From assembly GCA_031290135.1 (NCBI GenBank), contig JAITOE010000080.1:1-32286 (forward strand): a stretch of 32,286 nucleotides of DNA. The letters run 5' to 3'. The notes under the pieces were generated by a model, which worked only from the letters and a program-made list of their open reading frames with translations, did not search any database and was not told the origin of the DNA. Below are positions 1 to 7,824 of the stretch, in pieces. Position 1 is the first letter of the stretch; each line of letters starts with the position of its first letter. The position numbers and the translations under genes were made by a program. This stretch comes from Eubacteriales Family XIII. Incertae Sedis bacterium (lineage in GTDB: Bacteria; Bacillota; Clostridia; Peptostreptococcales; Anaerovoracaceae).

Positions 1-133
1 ATATTCGGGCATCCGGGAAAATGACATGGCGCGGGGCATAAAGTGAAACTGCATATATTATGCGGTCTATTCAGTGGCTCGTTTCTTGTTACGCCTAAAG
101 TGGCTGTGAATAGTAACTTAGGCTGACATATGA
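1..133. other. Unassigned left edge
   Basis: No gene can be supported here. Plus frame 2 is open from the window edge to a TGA at 44-46 (14 codons), which could be the end of a gene lying outside the window, but it is too short to identify. The sequence up to the stop at 131-133 carries stops in the frame used by the following nuclease stump, so the missing part of that gene is not simply shifted in frame here. Confidence 0.3.
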
Positions 134-430
134 AATTGCCAAGCAAAGATAAAAATTGCGCGCGCAGCACGAAGAGACGGCGAAAACGAGCCTATCGGTT
201 TGATTTTGTGTGCCGAGGGTAGTCGCGAGCAGATAGAACTTCTCGAAATGGATAAAGCCGAGATAATGGTCGCTCAATACTGGACGACACTACTGCCGAA
301 AGCCGAGTTCGAGCAAAAAATACACACTATACTCGCCGAAGCCCGCGAGCGGTTAGAACGTCGCAAGTTGCTGCTTGCCGACATGGTAGTATTGCAAGAA
401 CCAAATACAGACATTCAGCCGGAGGTATAG
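134..430 (+). pseudogene. C-terminal remnant of DUF1016/YhcG-like nuclease
   Basis: The frame is open from just after a stop at 131-133 to the TAG at 428-430. It reads like the C-terminal third of the DUF1016 (YhcG, PD-(D/E)XK nuclease) family: the IGLILCAEGSREQIELLEMD block, then a helical tail rich in E, R and K. The only usable start is a TTG at 200 inside the conserved block. The N-terminal domain and most of the nuclease core are missing, so I call it a 5'-truncated remnant. The stop abuts the ATG of the next gene at 431, and the GGAGG at 420-424 lies inside this frame, so residual translation could couple to the helicase gene. Family assignment is from memory of the motif. DUF1016 genes are common beside restriction and defence loci. 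Confidence 0.6.
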
Positions 431-3400
431 ATGAATATGAATATTCAACAAAAAAATTGGTTTGATGCATTATCAGTCAATCGCGCCGAAGATGCAAAAG
501 CACTTGAGGGGTTTGCGCTACGCGGTGTAAAAAATAGCGTGGTTGAGAAATATTCCGACCAGGCTCACTTTATCTATGAATTGCTTCAAAACGCCGATGA
601 CGCAAGAGCAACCTCAGCTCGTTTTGAGTTGTTCAAGGACAAGCTCGTGTTTGTGCATAACGGAACACGACGCTTTTCTGTATCTAACCCGGTTACGGAA
701 TCGGAAGACCTCGAACACGGCACACTTGGAGATATAAATGCAATTACGACGGTTGGCAGTTCAAATAAAAACGATGAAGCCACAATCGGAAAATTCGGTG
801 TTGGGTTTAAGGCAGTATTTCAATACACCGCGACACCGCATATCTATGACCCGGACGTATTTTTCAATATTGAAAGATTTATTGTGCCTGTACTGCTTGA
901 TTCCGATTATCCGGGCAGAAACAGTAATGAAACCTTATTTATGTTTCCTTTCGACCACGACAAACGTAATCAAAGCGAAGCGTATGACGACATCTCCGAA
1001 AAGCTTCGTTCGTTAGATTACCCGCTACTATTCCTTTCCCATCTCAAAGACATTGAGTTTGAAATTGCGGGAACACTTGGTCTTTACGGTAAAGCGATTG
1101 AGGAAACACGCGATTTTAACGGAACAAAAGCTGAACTCGTTAAGCTGACCCAAAACAACGACGAGAACCGTGATGAGCTTTACGATAATACGTTGTGGCT
1201 GTTTACTCGAACCAACGGAAATGGTCATACATATTCTGTCGGATTTTTCATAGATGAAAACGGACACCTAACCCCTAAGACCCATAGTGCTTTTTGTTTC
1301 TTCCCAACAAAAGAAAATACGGGACTCAGCTTTATTATTCACGCTCCGTTTCTGCTCACAGACAGCCGTGAAGGAATCCGTGCAGGCGTACAGCATAACA
1401 TAGATATGGTTTCGGCATTATCGAAATTAGCGGCGAATAGCCTTGTCTATCTGCGGGATATAGGAATACAAAAAGGCTCACCGCTCATAGACGATAATAT
1501 TTTTGATATTGTGCCCTATGACGAGAGCACTTTCGGCGATGTGGACAGCAAGAAAGCTATATCTTTCAAGCCGTTCTACACGGAAATTAAAAAGACTTTT
1601 GAAAGTGAGGCAATTATACCGACTTCAAACGGCGGTTATGTCAATACAGATAGCGCGTATTGGGCATTTGTTCCTCGTATAGCTGAATTGTTTTCAAACG
1701 AACAACTTGCCGCATTAGCTAAAAACGAAAGTGCTAAATGGGTATTCATTACTTTTGGCAGGCAAGATACTCAGCGTAAAAATAAAGAACTCACAGAGTA
1801 TATTGACAATATTACTGCTGTTTGGCTTGACGAAGATGATATGCTTAAAGGATGGTCTACCGAAGATGATGAATCATATGAGGGAATAACGGCTGAATTT
1901 ATTGAGGAACAACCTGTTGAGTGGCTGCATAGCTTTTACAAGTGGATATCTGAAACTAAAGGCAGAACAGAACTAATCAGAACAAAGCAAATATTCCTGA
2001 ATCAAGATGACAAAGCTGTCGCCGCTTTCGATTCGCAGAATCAAGCAATTTTGTTTCTTCCCACAGAAGGAGGTAGTGGCTACACTACGGTCAATGAATC
2101 CTTGTTGAGAAATGAAGACACAAATGAGTTTATAAAGCAACTTGGAATTAGTGAGCCATCTTTGAAAGACGAGATTTACAATGTCATCTTTCCGCAGTAT
2201 CAAAATCATGCAGATATTGACACCCGCCCGCATTTCAAAAAGTTTTTCAAATATTATCAAGATTGCTCACAAACAGAAGCAAAGTCGTTGCTTTCATTAC
2301 TAACAGATTATGATTTTGTTCTATATGAATCGGCGGCAGACGAAACGAAATACAGAGGCAAACCGGGAAAACTATATTTTCCGTTCGAGCCTTTGACAAA
2401 ATGGTTTGCGGCGAAACCTGAAACAGAATTTGTGCGCTTCGATGAATACCTCGAACTTGTGGGAGAAGATAACAAAGAAGACTTGGTTTCTTTTCTGACA
2501 GAACTTGGGGTTAAGGATGAACCGAGGATTATTACTCGGGAATTAACCGCGCAAGAAGCTAATCAGATTCAGATTTCTTGGGCACATTCGAGTCGCATTC
2601 AAACTTGGATTGAAAAAGCGATAGACGGCTGTGCCGAATTGGTTGATGCTATTACTGAAACGCAAGACAATAATCGTTCTGTCATTCTTTGGTCGTATTT
2701 GCTCAATTTTATTGAAACTGGATATCAGGCAGATGTACTCTGGGGACGATATGATTATTTTTACTATAGTCCGCAGCATGAATTTTTCGAGTCCACCGAA
2801 GCGAAACGGCTTCGTACGCAATCATGGCTTGTTAATTCTAATGGCGAGCTTGTGTCGACAAGCGAACTTACTGTGCAAACGCTCAACTCACAGTACGATA
2901 CATCGAGCGATGAAGCACTTGAACTGTTTCGCATTTTAGGCATAAAAGAAGAGGTTAACGCGGTTATTGACGAGGACTTAATAGATATTACGACACTCGG
3001 AGAGCAACTTGGCTTGTCAGATGATGAACAACGGCAAGCCTTGTTGGAGTATGCAAAAAAGAAAAAAGCTGAAGAAGCCGAGGACGATTTTGATTCAGAC
3101 CTTGACAATGATATGAGCTATACATCTGAGGTTTCGCCTATATCCGATAGTGCGGACGATATACCGCCTATAAACAAACCTTCTATTAAACGCGTTGGTA
3201 AAGAAATTACAAAACGGGCAACGTTCTCTGCTCCGAAAGAATCATCCAAAATGGACGAGTCTGGTGATGTGCCTGCCGATGAGGACGATTACTCCAAGCC
3301 GTCCGTTGACATAAGCAAGAAGATTGAAAAAGTCAAGGAGCAGGCAGAGCGAGACATACAAGAAATCGCTCGCCTTGAAGATTTGAAGCAAAAAGCACAG

Positions 3401-5257
3401 GATACCGACATCTATTCATATGGGTGGTTCAACGCTTTGCTTGAGCTTGAATCGCTGAACAGCGGCGAAGCCAACTCTTCAACCCGCGAAATCTCAATAT
3501 CATTTGTCAAGGTCGAGCGTGAGAAAGGTACGTCCCGAACCTTGATACTGAAGCACCCCAACCGTTACATTCCGCAATCAATGGAAGACCTCGCCGACAT
3601 TCCGCTTGAATTGCACTTTGCTCATCAACCGATGGTGAAAGTCGCAATAGAAGTCGTGAATGTCAAATCGTATACACTCCGCGCGAAACTTCGCATGAAT
3701 GCCAGTATTGACGGTATAGACCTTTCAACTGTCACGGAAGCTCGAATTGAAACTCGTAATCCTGTATTTTTGATAGAGGAATTGCGTAAGGCTTTTATCA
3801 GGCTTGGGAATGAGAACGAGTATGATGATAGCTTCAATATGCAGGATAATCTTTGCGAGAACATCGAGTTTGTTTTTGGTCCGCCCGGAACTGGCAAAAC
3901 TACGCATCTTGCGAAAAATATTATACTCCCGATGATGAAGTCCGCGGAAGACGTAAAGGTTCTCGTCTTAACGCCGACAAACAAATCTGCGGACGTTCTT
4001 GTTTGCCGGATAATGGAGAGTATGGGTGCTGACCAAAGCTATAAAAATTGGTTAGTCCGATTCGGTGCGACAAACGATACGCTCGTAGAACAAAGCGGCG
4101 TGTTTCGCGATAAGACTCTCGATATTCGCACTTTTCCGAGAAATGTAACCGTCACGACCATTGCTCGTTTCCCATATGATTATTTTCTGCCAGATGAGAA
4201 CACTCGGTTGCACATCAACGCATTGAAGTGGGATTATATTATCATTGATGAAGCCTCTATGATTCCGCTTGCCAATATCGTCTATCCGCTGTATAAGAAA
4301 ACTCCCAAAAAGTTTATTATAGCGGGAGACCCGTTCCAGATTGAGCCGATTACGAGTGTGAACGAGTGGAAAAATGAAAATATTTATACTATGGTCGAAT
4401 TAAACTCGTTTACAGACCCGACGACTATTCCGCATTATTGCGTTGAATTACTGACAACTCAATACAGAAGTATTCCGCAAATCGGAGAAGTGTTCAGTCG
4501 ATTTGCATATGATGGAGTCTTGAAACACGCCCGCTCTGCCGATAATCAGCGGTCTTTGCCAATAAGCGATTTTATTAACCTCAAGTCTTTGAACATCATT
4601 AAGTTTCCGGTAAAAAAGTTTGAGAGCATTTTCAGGGCAAAACGCTTGCAGAGTAAAAGCACATATCAGGTGTACTCGGCACTATTCGCTTTTGAGTATA
4701 TAAAATACCTATCATCAACCATAGAATTGGTCAAGGGTGACGAAAAATTTCGCATTGGATTGATTGCTCCATATCGTGCGCAAGCTGACTTGATAGACAA
4801 GCTGATGACCTCGACAGCATTACCAAAGAATGTTGATGTCCAAGTCGGAACGATTCACGGATTTCAAGGAGATGAGTGCGATATTATTGTTGCCTTGTTC
4901 AATCCTCCACCATCCATAACGACTAACAAGGAGATGTTCCTAAATAAACTGAATATCGTCAATGTTTCAATCAGCCGCGCAAGAGATTATTTGATTATCC
5001 TTATGCCCGATGACGAAACGGAAAACGTGGGAAATCTGTTTCAAATCAAGAGAGTTGAGAGGCACTGTAAAGAGCAGTCTGGGTGTACTGAACAGCTTTC
5101 CACGGATATAGAGGAAGTAATGTTTGGTAGTAAAACACATCTTGAAGACAACTCATTTTCAACAAGTCATCAGTTGGTTAATGTATACGGTAAGCCCGAG
5201 AAGCGTTACGAAGTCCGTAGCGAGGATAACGCAGTTGACGTACAGGTTCACGAGTAG
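431..5257 (+). CDS. GHKL ATPase - SF1 (Upf1-like) helicase fusion, 1608 aa, candidate defence protein
   Basis: This is a two-engine protein. Residues about 35-330 form a sacsin/Hsp90-like GHKL ATPase: N-box ELLQNADDA (E50, N54), an HNG (76-78) in place of the usual DxG, and a G2 loop IGKFGVGFKAVF (119-130). A long middle follows with a charged linker near 870-1000. The C-terminal part is a superfamily 1 helicase: Walker A GPPGTGKT (1150-1157), DEAS (1273-1276), GDPFQ (1299-1303), QYR (1344-1346), GTIHGFQGDE (1473-1482) and SISRAR (1513-1518). I see no recognisable nuclease or methylase motif. The ATG at 431 has a good GGAGG 6 bases upstream. The gene is AT-rich compared with everything downstream and follows a DUF1016 stump, which suggests transfer as part of a defence island. 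COG1112-type helicases occur in antiphage systems such as Mokosh, but I cannot match this to a named system. Domain calls are strong; the defence role is inference. Confidence 0.85.
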   Translation: MNMNIQQKNWFDALSVNRAEDAKALEGFALRGVKNSVVEKYSDQAHFIYELLQNADDARATSARFELFKDKLVFVHNGTRRFSVSNPVTESEDLEHGTLGDINAITTVGSSNKNDEATIGKFGVGFKAVFQYTATPHIYDPDVFFNIERFIVPVLLDSDYPGRNSNETLFMFPFDHDKRNQSEAYDDISEKLRSLDYPLLFLSHLKDIEFEIAGTLGLYGKAIEETRDFNGTKAELVKLTQNNDENRDELYDNTLWLFTRTNGNGHTYSVGFFIDENGHLTPKTHSAFCFFPTKENTGLSFIIHAPFLLTDSREGIRAGVQHNIDMVSALSKLAANSLVYLRDIGIQKGSPLIDDNIFDIVPYDESTFGDVDSKKAISFKPFYTEIKKTFESEAIIPTSNGGYVNTDSAYWAFVPRIAELFSNEQLAALAKNESAKWVFITFGRQDTQRKNKELTEYIDNITAVWLDEDDMLKGWSTEDDESYEGITAEFIEEQPVEWLHSFYKWISETKGRTELIRTKQIFLNQDDKAVAAFDSQNQAILFLPTEGGSGYTTVNESLLRNEDTNEFIKQLGISEPSLKDEIYNVIFPQYQNHADIDTRPHFKKFFKYYQDCSQTEAKSLLSLLTDYDFVLYESAADETKYRGKPGKLYFPFEPLTKWFAAKPETEFVRFDEYLELVGEDNKEDLVSFLTELGVKDEPRIITRELTAQEANQIQISWAHSSRIQTWIEKAIDGCAELVDAITETQDNNRSVILWSYLLNFIETGYQADVLWGRYDYFYYSPQHEFFESTEAKRLRTQSWLVNSNGELVSTSELTVQTLNSQYDTSSDEALELFRILGIKEEVNAVIDEDLIDITTLGEQLGLSDDEQRQALLEYAKKKKAEEAEDDFDSDLDNDMSYTSEVSPISDSADDIPPINKPSIKRVGKEITKRATFSAPKESSKMDESGDVPADEDDYSKPSVDISKKIEKVKEQAERDIQEIARLEDLKQKAQDTDIYSYGWFNALLELESLNSGEANSSTREISISFVKVEREKGTSRTLILKHPNRYIPQSMEDLADIPLELHFAHQPMVKVAIEVVNVKSYTLRAKLRMNASIDGIDLSTVTEARIETRNPVFLIEELRKAFIRLGNENEYDDSFNMQDNLCENIEFVFGPPGTGKTTHLAKNIILPMMKSAEDVKVLVLTPTNKSADVLVCRIMESMGADQSYKNWLVRFGATNDTLVEQSGVFRDKTLDIRTFPRNVTVTTIARFPYDYFLPDENTRLHINALKWDYIIIDEASMIPLANIVYPLYKKTPKKFIIAGDPFQIEPITSVNEWKNENIYTMVELNSFTDPTTIPHYCVELLTTQYRSIPQIGEVFSRFAYDGVLKHARSADNQRSLPISDFINLKSLNIIKFPVKKFESIFRAKRLQSKSTYQVYSALFAFEYIKYLSSTIELVKGDEKFRIGLIAPYRAQADLIDKLMTSTALPKNVDVQVGTIHGFQGDECDIIVALFNPPPSITTNKEMFLNKLNIVNVSISRARDYLIILMPDDETENVGNLFQIKRVERHCKEQSGCTEQLSTDIEEVMFGSKTHLEDNSFSTSHQLVNVYGKPEKRYEVRSEDNAVDVQVHE

Positions 5258-5295
5258 CTCGGTATAGCGGATTTCGTTTTTAGTTATGCACGTCT

Positions 5296-5334
5296 GGACA
5301 AAAGGGTGGACAAAAGGGGACGGTTCATTTGTCC
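5296..5334. repeat. RAYT-associated repeat array A
   Basis: Two GGACAAAAGG units are followed by the GGGACGGTTC core and TTTGTCC, so the outer GGACAAA and TTTGTCC can pair as a 7-bp stem. This copy is inverted relative to arrays B, C and D and sits just left of the transposase. It supplies the transposase stop codon (5325-5327). It lies about 40 bp past the end of the AT-rich helicase gene. Confidence 0.8.
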
Positions 5335-6095
5335 TGCTTGCCTTTCCGCGCCCATCGTTCGACAACCCCTTTGCTCAGGCCTGTTATCCGCGCCAGCTGG
5401 CGTACCGGCACCTGCTTTTCCGTCAGCAGCCCTATCGCGCGGCGCTGCGCGTCCTTGCCCAGCGCCTGAAACGCCGAGGCATTCGACGCCCCGCACGCCT
5501 CACGCATGGACGCGGCGGCCTCATTGTCGAAAAAACGCGGCCTGCGGCCGCGGGCCTCCGGCATCAGTTCCACGTCCATTATTTCATCGGCCCGTTTTCG
5601 GATCGCGTCAACCGGCGCGACGGCCGCCAGGCTTTCCTCGTCCACCAGCCCCTTGCCCGTCCCAAGCAGGCGCCGGCTGCTCCATTCGTAGTCCTTCGTC
5701 TTTTCGCAAAGCCCGGCTTTGACAGGGTTTTGATAAATATAACGCAGCACGGCCAGAAAATACGCGTCGTCCGCCACCGGCTCGCTCTTGAACCGGTCCT
5801 GGAACAAATGCCCGACTCGTCTGTACTTCGCGTTGAACCAAAACACATACCGCGCCCCGAGGCGCTTGATGATCTGCGCCAGCGGCTCTTTCCCTTCTTT
5901 GAGCAACAAATGAACGTGGTTCCCCATCAGGCAATACGCGTACAGCTCAAACCGCGAAAGCTCTTTCACTGCGGCAAGATGGCGCAAAAACTGTTCGCAG
6001 TCTTTGTCTTCCTCAAAGATAAGCTGCCGGTTTATGCCCCGCAACAATACATGGAAGATTCCCGTGCTGCTGGCGATTCGCTGTGCTCTTGGCAT
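5325..6095 (-). CDS. REP-associated tyrosine transposase (RAYT, Y1 HUH family)
   Basis: This 256-residue protein is a single-strand-acting HUH transposase of the IS200-like Y1 superfamily, RAYT branch. The HUH motif is in GNHVHLLLK (H60, H62), and the catalytic tyrosine should be Y119 or Y121 in RYIYQNPVKAG. The C-terminal 100 residues, absent from classic IS200 TnpA, end in a helix-turn-helix (TEKQVPVRQLARITGLSKG) likely to bind the repeats. An AGGAGG lies 9 bases upstream of the ATG. Arrays A and B flank the gene in inverted orientation, the usual arrangement of a RAYT with its REP-like sequences. The final codons and TGA lie inside array A, so the element's end forms the protein's C-terminus. 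The gene looks intact. RAYTs are normally domesticated single copies that spread short repeats rather than themselves. Confidence 0.92.
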   Translation of the reverse strand: MPRAQRIASSTGIFHVLLRGINRQLIFEEDKDCEQFLRHLAAVKELSRFELYAYCLMGNHVHLLLKEGKEPLAQIIKRLGARYVFWFNAKYRRVGHLFQDRFKSEPVADDAYFLAVLRYIYQNPVKAGLCEKTKDYEWSSRRLLGTGKGLVDEESLAAVAPVDAIRKRADEIMDVELMPEARGRRPRFFDNEAAASMREACGASNASAFQALGKDAQRRAIGLLTEKQVPVRQLARITGLSKGVVERWARKGKQDK

Positions 6096-6116
6096 ATTTC
6101 ATATCCTCCTATGCCC

Positions 6117-6145
6117 ATTATACCGGTATATACGCGCAGAATCAA
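6117..6145 (-). promoter_or_regulatory. Predicted sigma-A promoter of the RAYT gene
   Basis: Read on the minus strand, a TTGATT -35 box (6140-6145) and a perfect TATAAT -10 box (6117-6122) are 17 bp apart. The start of transcription would fall close to the AGGAGG, giving a very short leader. The -35 box touches the edge of repeat array B. Confidence 0.6.
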
Positions 6146-6182
6146 GACAGATGAACCGTCCCCTTTTGTCTGCCTTTTGTCT
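6146..6182. repeat. RAYT-associated repeat array B
   Basis: GACAGATGAACCGTCCCC is followed by two TTTTGTC units. It is the inverted partner of array A across the transposase gene and lies between the transposase promoter and the 3' end of the AAA ATPase gene. Confidence 0.8.
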
Positions 6183-6191
6183 GCCCGACAA

Positions 6192-7001
6192 TCATATCAC
6201 AAATTCATTCCGGCGATCCAAGAAGAACCGCGCATACGCGCGAACGTTTTCGAGTTCATACCAAGCACGAGGGATGATCTCGGCGCAATTCAAGTCGAAA
6301 ATCGTTCCATCCAAAGACCCGAGGACAAACGGAGAATGCGTCGAGATGACGAACTGCGCGGCGTGAAATCGCGCGGCTTCTTCTATCATCTTTGCGACGC
6401 GGAGCTGGTTGCCCGGAGAAAGCGAAACTTCCGGTTCGTCCAACAGAAACAAACCCGCCGCCTGAATATGGTCCTCAAATACATGCAGCGCCGTTTCTCC
6501 GTTTGAGTATTTCTCCTGCGCGAAGGCAATGCGTTCCAATTGCTTTCCCATTTCATCGCCGGTCTTGTAAGCGGCCGCTTCCTCCCTTGTCATTCCAAAT
6601 TTCATCCGGTCATATACATGGCCTTCCATGAGTACGGCTTCCTGCTGCACTTTTTTTATTTCGTACAGGATGTCTTCGCTTTTGATCAGCCTGCTCGCCT
6701 TTGGGATCACTCGGCGTAAGTCGTCGTCCTCGAAATCGCGCCCGGTTTTGCATTCGCTCACATATTCCGCGAAAAAATCCCTTGTCCCAAACGTTTTTGG
6801 ATGTTCTGCCCCTATGATGCCGAGCGCATACGCAATAATGTTGAGAATCGTTGACTTCCCGGATCCGTTGTCGCCATACAACATCGTGACGCGGTCAAGC
6901 GGAATCGTCTGTCCCGCCTTTGGGTTGAATACGTTGTACGGATAGACATTGGTGTTCCGAATTGTTTTCGGAGAAAATGTGAAACTGCTTATGTATCGCA
7001 T
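6192..7001 (-). CDS. ABC-type AAA family ATPase (COG3910-like), function unknown
   Basis: I start this at the ATG at 7001 (269 residues, beginning MRYISSF). The frame stays open 45 codons further upstream, but that extension only translates repeat array C and the start of the neighbouring gene region, so I discard it. The protein is a compact SMC/ABC-like ATPase: Walker A GDNGSGKST (43-51), a degenerate signature YSNGET (165-170), Walker B LFLLDEPE (184-191) and switch histidine H222 in ISTHSP. There is no membrane segment and no obvious nuclease (TOPRIM) domain. It resembles small predicted ATPases of the AAA_15/AAA_21 type, some of which belong to defence or DNA repair loci, but no partner gene is adjacent. 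It sits between arrays B and C. The ATPase call is strong and the role unknown. Confidence 0.85.
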   Translation of the reverse strand: MRYISSFTFSPKTIRNTNVYPYNVFNPKAGQTIPLDRVTMLYGDNGSGKSTILNIIAYALGIIGAEHPKTFGTRDFFAEYVSECKTGRDFEDDDLRRVIPKASRLIKSEDILYEIKKVQQEAVLMEGHVYDRMKFGMTREEAAAYKTGDEMGKQLERIAFAQEKYSNGETALHVFEDHIQAAGLFLLDEPEVSLSPGNQLRVAKMIEEAARFHAAQFVISTHSPFVLGSLDGTIFDLNCAEIIPRAWYELENVRAYARFFLDRRNEFVI

Positions 7002-7018
7002 CCCGGCCTGCTCTTTCT

Positions 7019-7110
7019 GGACAAAAGAACCGTCCCCTTTTGTCCTGCCCTTTTGTCCTGCCCTTTTGTCCTGCTTTTGTCCCCTTTTTGTCCCCCCCTT
7101 ACTTTGTCCC
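7019..7110. repeat. RAYT-associated repeat array C (expanded)
   Basis: The core GGACAAAAGAACCGTCCCC is followed rightward by at least five further TTTTGTCC-type units, including two near-identical 13-bp units (minus strand GGACAAAAGGGCA). The array runs into the last codons of upp: the GGGACAAAG at 7102-7110 encodes the GTK terminus of Upp. It fills the whole gap between upp and the ATPase gene and stays open in the ATPase reading frame. Confidence 0.8.
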
Positions 7111-7728
7111 ATAAATTCTATCGCCTGCGTCTCCAAGTCCCGGCAGGATATACGCGTGGCTGTTCAGTTCGCGGTCCAGGCGGGCCGCTATGATGTCCAC
7201 GTCCGGATGCTCCTTTTGCAGCAGTTCGACGCCTTCAGGAGCAGCGATGATGCAGACGAATTTGATGTCTTTCGCGCCTTTGTCCTTGACGAACTGAATC
7301 GCCGCCGAAGCCGAGCCTCCGGTCGCGAGCATCGGATCGAGAACGACGACCTGACGTTTGTCTATGTCATCGGGCAATTTACAGTAGTATTCGACGGGCT
7401 TGTGTGTTTCGGGGTCGCGGTAGAGCCCGACGAAACCGACCTTTGCGTTCGGCACGAGGCTCAAAAATCCATCGACCATGCCGAGGCCGGCGCGCAGGAT
7501 CGGCACAATCGCGAGATCCGCATCGGGAAGAACGTTCACCTTCATCTTCTCAAGCGGCGTCTCTATCTCCGTCTCGACAAGCGGCAGGTCGCGCGTGACT
7601 TCATAGCCTAAGAGTATGGCGATCTCTTTTACCAATTCGCGAAAATCTTTCACGTTCGTGTCTTTGTCGCGCATCATCGCGGCCTTGTGCTGTACCAGCG
7701 GATGGTCGATTACTTTCAACTCACTCAT
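7099..7728 (-). CDS. upp: Uracil phosphoribosyltransferase
   Basis: This cytosolic salvage enzyme converts uracil and PRPP to UMP. The 209-residue length, the PRPP-binding segment [14 protein letters not shown], the LRAGLGM motif and the [13 protein letters not shown] terminus all match the family closely. The ATG at 7728 is chosen because GGAGGGAAAG lies directly upstream; an in-frame ATG-less extension of six codons has no ribosome site. Its stop at 7099-7101 is at the edge of repeat array C and array D lies upstream, so upp is bracketed by repeats on both sides. I see no clear attenuator or permease partner beside it. Confidence 0.97.
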   Translation of the reverse strand: MSELKVIDHPLVQHKAAMMRDKDTNVKDFRELVKEIAILLGYEVTRDLPLVETEIETPLEKMKVNVLPDADLAIVPILRAGLGMVDGFLSLVPNAKVGFVGLYRDPETHKPVEYYCKLPDDIDKRQVVVLDPMLATGGSASAAIQFVKDKGAKDIKFVCIIAAPEGVELLQKEHPDVDIIAARLDRELNSHAYILPGLGDAGDRIYGTK

Positions 7729-7767
7729 CTTTCCCTCCTGACACATTCCTAATTACATTTCATTCAA

Positions 7768-7820
7768 GACAAATGAACCGTCCCTTTTTGTCCCCTTCTT
7801 TTGTCCCCCTCTTTTGTCTG
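7768..7820. repeat. RAYT-associated repeat array D
   Basis: GACAAATGAACCGTCCC is followed by three TTTTGTC-type units separated by C-rich spacers. It has the same orientation as B and C. It lies between the 3' end of modC (stop 7825-7827) and the upp leader, and could act as a transcript-end hairpin for modC. Confidence 0.75.
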
Positions 7821-7824
7821 ATCC

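Noticed and set aside
5286-6506. 406-codon plus-strand open frame across the RAYT and ATPase genes
   Set aside because: It is antisense to two well-supported minus-strand genes, starts inside a repeat array and has no recognisable domain; GC-rich DNA gives long chance frames.
7002-7136. 45-codon N-terminal extension of the AAA ATPase
   Set aside because: It translates repeat array C and the end of upp; the ATG at 7001 gives the normal protein start.
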